Under the pieces are notes generated by a model, which was not told where the DNA came from, ran no database searches, and was given only the letters and a program-made list of their open reading frames with translations. Source: an archaeon (GTDB taxonomy: Archaea > Nanobdellota > Nanobdellia > Pacearchaeales > GW2011-AR1). From it: a stretch of 6,243 bases of DNA. Location: positions 1 to 6,243 of the forward strand of contig DAHVOT010000041.1 in assembly GCA_027318675.1 (NCBI GenBank), in the 5' to 3' direction. Positions 1-4,333 of the stretch are shown piece after piece. Positions within the stretch are counted from its first letter, which is position 1, and each line of letters opens with the position of its first letter. Both the position numbers and the translations under genes were made by a program.

Positions 1-83
1 AGGACCTAAGTCTGGAGCTGAACCATACCATTCTCTGCAATTTTCTCCAGGATGAGGGCCAGAAGTTGAACAATGATATCCTG
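1..83 (-). repeat. 83-bp patch repeated at 4352-4434 (C-terminal coding end)
   Basis: An ungapped comparison with 4352-4434 gives 74 of 83 identical bases, with an almost unbroken block covering GYHCSTSGPHP...CREWYG. The segment encodes the conserved C-terminal cap of both beta-helix paralogs, with two Cys that may form a disulfide. The repeat may extend past the left edge. Confidence 0.85.
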
Positions 84-2574
84 GAACAACGATTCCAGTA
101 TCAATTAAATCACTTCCTTGAGCTAAATGCCCAAATGTAATATCAGGTAAACTATAATCAGATTTTCTTGGCTTATACAATTGTGAAGTATCTAAATTTA
201 CAAAATCAGAATCTGTGACAGTGTAATCTGGATTATAATCCCACCACCAATCACCAGAATAAGGATGACTCACCCAAGTATTATAAAGAGAGTCTATCCA
301 TGCCTCATATAAACTAACTTCATATTTCTCTCCTGTAGCTTCAGTCTGTTGGCTTTTATAGACAATATTATTTCTGAAAATAGATGCATTTGCATCAGAG
401 TATCCTATTCCGTTTTTGTAAGCAAGATTATTATAAAGCAATCCCCCATTAGGCACAACCCCATCATAATCAACTAAAATATTATTATAAAATCCAACTC
501 CTCCTCCTGGACCATTACATTCAACAGCTAAACAATTTTCAAATCTTGCAAAATGCTCTTTTCCAACTTCGTAATTTGGAACCATAGTCGAATCTGCGCC
601 TGTAGCTTTATACCCATTACCTTCTATATTCCAACTTCCTAATCCAATATATCTATCTGAAGCCATTGCCCAGCAATTTTTAAATAACCTATATGGTTGT
701 CCACTAGGATCAAACCCATCATCAGAATAATTAAATGCTCTACATCCAATCCAAGTAAAATAATTTCCATAATAACCCTGAACTTTCCATCCATCTCCTG
801 CATTCCCCGGTTCATCATCATATCTGTCAAAAATATTATATGAATCGCAATTTATCCAAGTAGTATTATCATATTCAAAAGGAGAATCTTCTCCATCAAA
901 TTCATTCCATGCATAACTCCAATGTTGAAAACCTCTTCCATCAATATCATGAACAGCTATATTTTCATAATGTATATTTGCTCCAGCAGAACCAATACCG
1001 TAAACTTCTGAATAAGGTTTTTCTTCTCTTGAAAAGTCAGGAGGACTCTGATGTATGTGCCTTACTGTTAATCCTCTTAACTGAATATGTTCAACTAATT
1101 CTATGCTTATTCCGCTGCTCCATCCAACTTCATCAGGTAAAATTTTCTGTCCATCTAAAATTGGCTTTTCTCCAGGGTAATTGAAATATCTTATTGGATT
1201 TTGTGCAGTCCCACTTACAGCAGTATTGTATGATTCAGGACCACATATAGAAAGTCCGAAAATACGTGAACCTTCTGGACGTTCTAAAGGCTGCCATACT
1301 CCTCCTCTAAAGTAGGCTATATCTCCAGGACCTAATTCTCCAACAACCCTTTGCCAAGTATAAAATGGCTGTTCAAATGTTCCAGGGTTATTATCATTTC
1401 CCCAATTTGCAACAAAATAGGTATCTCCAGAAACATCCAACAAGCATACTCCATGAGAACAGTATTCTCCTGAAGGACAAGTTATTCCAGTACAACTTAA
1501 GTTGTCATTAGCCATACATAAGTTATTAGCGCAATAATACTCACTTGGACAATTTCCAAAACTTACGCTTCTATCACATACTGTTCTTGTTCCACATTGA
1601 TAATCCAAAACATCGCCGCAATCAGAATTAACTTGCTTAATATTCTCATCATTCATATAATCGCTATCAATACAAACATTATTGAAACAAGTGTATCCTG
1701 TTGAACAGCTTCCACAATTTAAACTACCTGAACATCCATTAGAAATAGTTCCACAATTTTTTCCAAATGAGCTACATGTTGTTGAGGCAATGCAATTTTC
1801 ACTATCTTTCATACAAGTTCCATTAACTGAGCAACTATATCCAGTTGAACAAGTCCCACAATTTAATGTTCCCCCACATCCATTACTTACTGTTCCACAT
1901 GTTCTTCCTAATGCAGAACATGTTGTCGGAGTACAAGGAATTTCTTCATCTTCTTCATCATCACTTAAACTACTTCCACCAGAACTTCCACCTCCGCCCC
2001 CTCCCCCAGAAGATGTCTGCTGTTTGATACATTTATAATTCAAACATAAATAACCTGAATTACATCCACTTCCACACTGCATACCACAATCATTTAATCC
2101 GCATTGAGCTCCAACAGGACAATAATTAGAACAAGTATTTGGTGTAATGTATTCATCTTCAATGTCTCCTACAATTTCTTCACCATTTCCTTTAACAAAA
2201 ATAGGAGTTATTGAAATTCTTTTGATGCGTGAAGCATTTATTAATATAAATTTCAAAGAAAAAGTTTCATTCTCTCCTTCATCCATAGAAGTTTCTTTTT
2301 TTATTACTTCAATACTTGAACCATCGTCAACAGCAAAACTTAAAGAACTAAATTCACCATCTCCTTCATTTCTTTTAATCGATATCTCCATTGTCTTATC
2401 ATCAACTTTCTTTACTTGTGAAATTTTCAAATCAAGATCTTGAACCAAAATATTTCCTTTTTTAACATCGCTTATATTCTTTACAATAAAAAAAATTAAT
2501 ACAGATAAGATTATTACCAAAAAAGAAATAAGTAGGATAACAACTAATTTTGACAACTCCCCCTTTTTTTGCAT
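1..2574 (-). CDS. Membrane-anchored Cys-rich surface protein with PL9-like beta-helix (3' end cut by window)
   Basis: I translated this frame by hand: ATG at 2574, then 858 codons without a stop, running off the left edge. The paralog at 4334 ends five residues after the matching point, so about 863 aa are expected. Order: short Lys-rich cytoplasmic tail (MQKKGELSK), one membrane helix (residues 10-31), a beta-rich Ig-like segment (about 40-142), a first Cys module (148-182), a Gly/Ser linker (188-202) with an acidic run (204-211), further Cys modules (214-377), then a right-handed parallel beta-helix from about 385. The helix opens with YFVANWGNDNNPGT...GPGDIAYFRGG and has NCDSYN, GCRAFNYSDDGFD, NCWA and YNNLAY coils. 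D594, D618, D619, D622 and K656 match in order and spacing (24, 1, 3) the Ca2+ ligands and catalytic Lys I recall for pectate lyase Pel9A (D209, D233, D234, D237, K273). The end (LIDTG...PDLGP) is a usual beta-helix terminus. Inferred: cell-surface polysaccharide lyase or adhesin. Fold is sure; activity and substrate are unknown. Confidence 0.85.
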   Translation of the reverse strand, partial: MQKKGELSKLVVILLISFLVIILSVLIFFIVKNISDVKKGNILVQDLDLKISQVKKVDDKTMEISIKRNEGDGEFSSLSFAVDDGSSIEVIKKETSMDEGENETFSLKFILINASRIKRISITPIFVKGNGEEIVGDIEDEYITPNTCSNYCPVGAQCGLNDCGMQCGSGCNSGYLCLNYKCIKQQTSSGGGGGGGSSGGSSLSDDEEDEEIPCTPTTCSALGRTCGTVSNGCGGTLNCGTCSTGYSCSVNGTCMKDSENCIASTTCSSFGKNCGTISNGCSGSLNCGSCSTGYTCFNNVCIDSDYMNDENIKQVNSDCGDVLDYQCGTRTVCDRSVSFGNCPSEYYCANNLCMANDNLSCTGITCPSGEYCSHGVCLLDVSGDTYFVANWGNDNNPGTFEQPFYTWQRVVGELGPGDIAYFRGGVWQPLERPEGSRIFGLSICGPESYNTAVSGTAQNPIRYFNYPGEKPILDGQKILPDEVGWSSGISIELVEHIQLRGLTVRHIHQSPPDFSREEKPYSEVYGIGSAGANIHYENIAVHDIDGRGFQHWSYAWNEFDGEDSPFEYDNTTWINCDSYNIFDRYDDEPGNAGDGWKVQGYYGNYFTWIGCRAFNYSDDGFDPSGQPYRLFKNCWAMASDRYIGLGSWNIEGNGYKATGADSTMVPNYEVGKEHFARFENCLAVECNGPGGGVGFYNNILVDYDGVVPNGGLLYNNLAYKNGIGYSDANASIFRNNIVYKSQQTEATGEKYEVSLYEAWIDSLYNTWVSHPYSGDWWWDYNPDYTVTDSDFVNLDTSQLYKPRKSDYSLPDITFGHLAQGSDLIDTGIVVPGYHCSTSGPHPGENCREWYGSAPDLGP
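1444..1935 (-). repeat. Cys-rich disulfide modules of the left beta-helix protein
   Basis: Protein-level repeats of about 41 residues. Module 1 (1813-1935, residues 214-254) and module 2 (1672-1794, residues 261-301) each hold eight Cys. The spacing in module 1 is C-x4-C-x6-C-x6-C-x5-C-x2-C-x5-C-x5-C, around a core like CGTxSNGCxGxLNCGxCSTGYxC. Module 3 (1516-1620, residues 319-353) is degenerate: six Cys, with the first and fifth missing (Phe339 in place of the fifth). A short four-Cys unit follows (1444-1494, residues 361-377). Four disulfides per full module are expected. They probably form a rigid stalk holding the beta-helix away from the membrane (inference). Similar CGT..GCGGTLNCG repeats occur in other archaeal and bacterial secreted proteins as far as I recall. 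Confidence 0.8.
1969..2013 (-). other. Gly/Ser low-complexity linker in the left surface protein
   Basis: Residues 188-202 are only Gly and Ser, including seven Gly in a row, followed by an acidic stretch rich in Asp and Glu (204-211). The linker separates the first Cys module and membrane anchor from the rest of the ectodomain. It probably works as a flexible hinge. The paralog has an equivalent linker at 6119-6157 with a different Gly/Ser order and length, as expected for a slippage-prone tract. Confidence 0.75.
2027..2099 (-). repeat. 73-bp patch nearly identical to 6171-6243
   Basis: This stretch encodes the end of the first Cys module (LNDCGMQCGSGC...YKC). It matches 6171-6243 at 69 of 73 positions without gaps. 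The partner is cut by the window edge, so the true duplicated segment is probably longer. The neighbouring linker and Cys modules are much less alike at the DNA level. Confidence 0.85.
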
Positions 2575-2583
2575 AAATAAATT

Positions 2584-2597
2584 AAGAATATATTCTT
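2584..2597. promoter_or_regulatory. 14-bp perfect palindrome before the left surface-protein gene
   Basis: AAGAATATATTCTT is its own reverse complement and lies 10-23 nt before the ATG at 2574, overlapping the downstream edge of the TATA-like box. It could be an operator for a dimeric repressor, which would block a leaderless start. In DNA this AT-rich, about one such palindrome per window is expected by chance, so the support is only its position. Confidence 0.25.
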
Positions 2598-2603
2598 TAA
2601 AAA
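2596..2603 (-). promoter_or_regulatory. TATA-like box of the left surface-protein gene
   Basis: Minus-strand TTTTTAAA is centred about 25 nt before the ATG at 2574, the distance expected if transcription starts at or next to the start codon. No Shine-Dalgarno sequence precedes the ATG, which also fits a leaderless mRNA. The box lies in the 30-bp gap after the alkyltransferase stop codon, so read-through from that gene is also possible. Confidence 0.45.
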
Positions 2604-2604
2604 G

Positions 2605-2922
2605 TTAATTAAATTTATACAAATATTTTTTCAAATCAATTTTGTTTTTCTTACTTATATCAACACCCTCTTTTCTTAACATTTCAATTTTTTTCTTGAC
2701 ACCTGAAGCAAATCCACCAATTTCTCCATTTGAATTAACAACCCTATGACACGGAACTCTTGGAGCATAAGGGTTTTTATTCATTGCATTTCCAACTGCG
2801 CGATAAGCTTTAGAATTTAACTTTTTTGCAATTTCCTTGTAAGTTGTGACTTTACCCTTAGGGACTTTTACAAGAAGAGAATAACATCTCTCATTGAATT
2901 TAGTTTTATATTTAATTGCCAT
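2605..2922 (-). CDS. Single-domain O6-alkylguanine-DNA alkyltransferase (MGMT/Ogt family)
   Basis: 105 aa, probably cytoplasmic, repairing O6-alkylguanine in DNA by irreversible transfer of the alkyl group to a Cys. Only the C-terminal DNA-binding/catalytic domain is present; the N-terminal domain of full-length enzymes (about 160-200 aa) is missing. Key residues are in place: the PCHRV motif (57-61) with nucleophile Cys58 and His59, arginine finger Arg41 in the RAVGNAM segment, Asn50 and Tyr28 matching the hinge Asn and helix-turn-helix Tyr of human MGMT, and Glu85 completing the Cys-His-Glu relay. Because Cys58 is kept, this is not a classic alkyltransferase-like (ATL) protein, which has Trp there, although a lesion-sensing role cannot be excluded. 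The start at 2922 puts the conserved FNERCYSLL segment at residue 9, and a TATA-like box lies 26-34 nt upstream. The gene is divergent from the tyrosyl-tRNA synthetase and 30 bp upstream of the left surface-protein gene. Confidence 0.92.
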   Translation of the reverse strand: MAIKYKTKFNERCYSLLVKVPKGKVTTYKEIAKKLNSKAYRAVGNAMNKNPYAPRVPCHRVVNSNGEIGGFASGVKKKIEMLRKEGVDISKKNKIDLKKYLYKFN

Positions 2923-2934
2923 ATTATAAACAAA

Positions 2935-2942
2935 TTTATAAA
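2935..2942 (+). promoter_or_regulatory. TATA box of the tyrosyl-tRNA synthetase gene
   Basis: TTTATAAA is centred about 26 nt before the ATG at 2964, preceded by an A-rich ACAAA that would suit a TFB recognition element. The spacing predicts transcription from the start codon itself (leaderless), and no Shine-Dalgarno sequence is present. A second copy of TTATAAACAA lies 12 bp upstream (2924-2933 versus 2936-2945), giving an alternative box or a tandem factor site. Confidence 0.6.
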
Positions 2943-2947
2943 CAAGA

Positions 2948-2956
2948 TTTAATAAA
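2948..2956 (-). promoter_or_regulatory. TATA-like box of the alkyltransferase gene
   Basis: Minus-strand TTTATTAAA is centred about 30 nt before the ATG at 2922. It lies between the synthetase TATA box and the synthetase start codon, so the two divergent promoters interleave in 41 bp and could compete. The palindromic TTTATAAA at 2935-2942 is a possible but closer (about 16 nt) alternative. Confidence 0.4.
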
Positions 2957-2963
2957 TATTATC

Positions 2964-4034
2964 ATGAATATAAAGGAGAAAGTAGAAACAATAAAAGAGT
3001 TTGCAGAAGAAATTGTTACAGAAGAAGAATTAATTAAACTCTTTGAGGAAAAGCCTCATCCAATAGCTTATGATGGTTTTGAACCTTCAGGAAGAATACA
3101 CATTGCTCAGGGTTTACTTAGAGCAATAACTGTAAACAAACTAACTTCTACAGGGATTAAATTCAAGTTTTATGTTGCAGACTGGTTTGCATTACTTAAC
3201 AATAAATTTGATGGAGATATAAAAAAAATAAGAATTGTCGGAGAGTATTTCATAGAAGTGTGGAAAGCATGCGGAATGGATTTGAAAAATGTTGAATTTA
3301 TCTGGGCTTCAGATTTTATTAAAAAACACCCAGAATACTGGGAGACTGTATTAAGATTATCAATACACGCAAGCGTAAACAGAGTTTTAAGATGCGGTCA
3401 GATAATGGGAAGAGAAGAATCAACAGATAATCCTTCTGCTCAAATATTATATCCTTTAATGCAAGCAGCAGACATACATCATCTTAATGCAGATATAGCT
3501 CAATTGGGTATGGACCAAAGAAAAGTGAATATGTTAGCAAGAGATGTTTTTCCAAAGTTAAACATGACTCCGCCAGTTGTTATTTCTCATCACATGCTTT
3601 TAGGATTACAATTCCAGGAAACAGATAAGATAGGTATTGATAGAAAGATTGCAATGAAGATGTCTAAATCTAAACCAGAGACAGCAATATTTATGACAGA
3701 CACAAAAGAAGAGGTTTTCAATAAATTCAAAAAAGCTTATTGCCCAGAAGGAGAAGAACAAGATAATCCTGTTTTAGAATATGCAAAATACATTGTTTTT
3801 GAGAAATTCAAGAAAATAACTATAAAACGTCCAGAAAAGTTTGGAGGAGATTTAACAGTTAAAAGTTACAATGAACTTAGAGATTTATACCTTAAAAAAG
3901 AAATACATCCTTTAGATTTAAAAAATACTATAGCCGAATGTATAAACGAATTATTAGAACCAATAAGGAAACATTTCAAAACTTCTAAAAAAGCAATGGA
4001 ACTAGAAAAACAAGTTCTATCTTTTCAAAAATAG
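2964..4034 (+). CDS. tyrS: Tyrosyl-tRNA synthetase, archaeal/eukaryotic type
   Basis: 356 aa, cytoplasmic. It charges tRNA-Tyr with tyrosine using ATP, as a class I synthetase. The Rossmann catalytic domain has the HIGH-equivalent HIAQG (46-50) after DGFEPSGR, and KMSKS (232-236). Tyrosine-pocket residues I can match to the M. jannaschii enzyme are Tyr36, Tyr163, Gln167, Asp170 (in YPLMQAADI) and Gln185 (in MDQRK). The C-terminal anticodon-binding domain carries RPEKFGGDLTV (289-299) and HPLD (315-318), where His315 and Asp318 correspond to the residues reading G34. There is no bacterial S4-like domain. The reading frame stays open upstream to an ATG at 2916, but that one overlaps the alkyltransferase start and lies before the TATA box; 2964 is preferred because TATA lies 26 nt upstream and the 16 extra residues are not family-like. 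The length suits a compact archaeal enzyme. It ends 8 bp from the convergent small gene. Confidence 0.97.
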   Translation: MNIKEKVETIKEFAEEIVTEEELIKLFEEKPHPIAYDGFEPSGRIHIAQGLLRAITVNKLTSTGIKFKFYVADWFALLNNKFDGDIKKIRIVGEYFIEVWKACGMDLKNVEFIWASDFIKKHPEYWETVLRLSIHASVNRVLRCGQIMGREESTDNPSAQILYPLMQAADIHHLNADIAQLGMDQRKVNMLARDVFPKLNMTPPVVISHHMLLGLQFQETDKIGIDRKIAMKMSKSKPETAIFMTDTKEEVFNKFKKAYCPEGEEQDNPVLEYAKYIVFEKFKKITIKRPEKFGGDLTVKSYNELRDLYLKKEIHPLDLKNTIAECINELLEPIRKHFKTSKKAMELEKQVLSFQK

Positions 4035-4040
4035 AATTAA

Positions 4041-4057
4041 TTTTACTTCTTTTCTTC
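4041..4057 (+). terminator. Possible pyrimidine-tract terminator after tyrS
   Basis: A T/C-rich tract (TTTTACTTCTTTTCTTC) starts 7 nt after the tyrS stop, inside the 3' end of the convergent small gene. Archaeal RNA polymerase can stop at T-rich tracts without a hairpin, and none is visible here. On the opposite strand a T5 run (4031-4027) follows the small gene's stop and could serve it. Confidence 0.25.
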
Positions 4058-4249
4058 AGCTTTTCTTGTCTCCACTTTTACTCCAAGTTCTTCAAGCCTT
4101 TTTATGTGGGCTTGCATAACTCTCTCAAGCTGTTGAATAAGTTTCACAAGTTCTCTTCTCTCATTTATAAGAGTGTTCAAAGAACCTTGATGAAAACCGA
4201 CTTCAATTTCTCTTGGAAGTTCTGAGACTTTCTTTTTTGTTTCTGCCAT
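4043..4249 (-). CDS. Small coiled-coil protein, unknown function
   Basis: 68 aa; I do not recognise a family. It has a charged N-terminal tail (residues 1-16), a short VGFHQGS turn (17-23), then one amphipathic helix of about 33 residues with a heptad pattern: Leu27, Leu34, Leu41, His48 and Leu55 at one core position; Ile38, Met45 and Leu52 at the other. A short GVKVE strand and a Lys/Glu-rich tail follow. There is no signal peptide, membrane segment, Cys or known motif, so a cytoplasmic oligomer or a partner-binding subunit is plausible. It has its own TATA box 26 nt upstream and family-like codon use, both supporting a real gene despite the size. It is convergent with tyrS and on the same strand as the right surface-protein gene, 84 bp downstream of that gene's stop. 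Confidence 0.8.
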   Translation of the reverse strand: MAETKKKVSELPREIEVGFHQGSLNTLINERRELVKLIQQLERVMQAHIKRLEELGVKVETRKAEEKK

Positions 4250-4258
4250 ATTTTATTT

Positions 4259-4265
4259 AAAAAAA
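4259..4265 (-). terminator. T7 run, possible stop for the right surface-protein transcript
   Basis: A minus-strand run of seven T lies 69-75 nt after the stop codon at 4334. A weak AT-only inverted repeat (AATTAA at 4295-4300, TTAATT at 4307-4312) lies between them. T-runs of this kind can end archaeal transcription, but this one falls between the TATA box and ATG of the small gene, so it could equally be a by-product of AT-rich promoter DNA. Confidence 0.2.
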
Positions 4266-4270
4266 TGCCC

Positions 4271-4278
4271 ATTATAAA
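4271..4278 (-). promoter_or_regulatory. TATA box of the small coiled-coil gene
   Basis: Minus-strand TTTATAAT, preceded by an AAACAAACA stretch that could bind TFB, is centred about 26 nt before the ATG at 4249. No Shine-Dalgarno sequence is present, so a leaderless mRNA is likely. The independent promoter implies that this gene is not only expressed by read-through from the surface-protein gene. Confidence 0.55.
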
Positions 4279-4333
4279 TGTTTGTTTTATTGAGAATTAA
4301 CTTGAATTAATTTATGTTTCTTTAATTTATAAT

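Noticed and set aside
639..830. Minus-strand open frame of 63 codons in another frame of the left surface gene
   Set aside because: It overlaps the beta-helix frame that carries the catalytic motifs and has no independent support.
909..1184. Plus-strand open frame of 91 codons, with others at 4956-5174 and 5180-5500
   Set aside because: All lie fully inside the beta-helix coding regions on the opposite strand, which show clear protein-level conservation between paralogs; the plus-strand peptides are not conserved between them.
1444..1935. Repeats as a CRISPR array or other DNA-level repeat system
   Set aside because: The periodicity is in the coding frame, with conserved Cys and divergent third positions, so it is a protein repeat.
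1682..2038. Plus-strand open frame encoding a Pro/Ser-rich 118-residue peptide
   Set aside because: It lies opposite the Cys modules and Gly/Ser linker; its Pro run and repeats are the antisense image of the Gly run and Cys repeats, and it has no promoter.
2147..2443. Plus-strand open frame of 98 codons
   Set aside because: It is antisense to the Ig-like domain of the left surface protein, with no recognisable motif or start signal.
2916..2963. Upstream in-frame ATG giving tyrS 16 more residues
   Set aside because: It overlaps the alkyltransferase start and lies upstream of the TATA box expected to drive the gene; the extra residues do not look like the family's N-terminus.
2971..2977. AAAGGAG sequence resembling a Shine-Dalgarno site
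   Set aside because: It lies just after the tyrS ATG and encodes Lys-Glu; no suitable in-frame start follows within the right distance.
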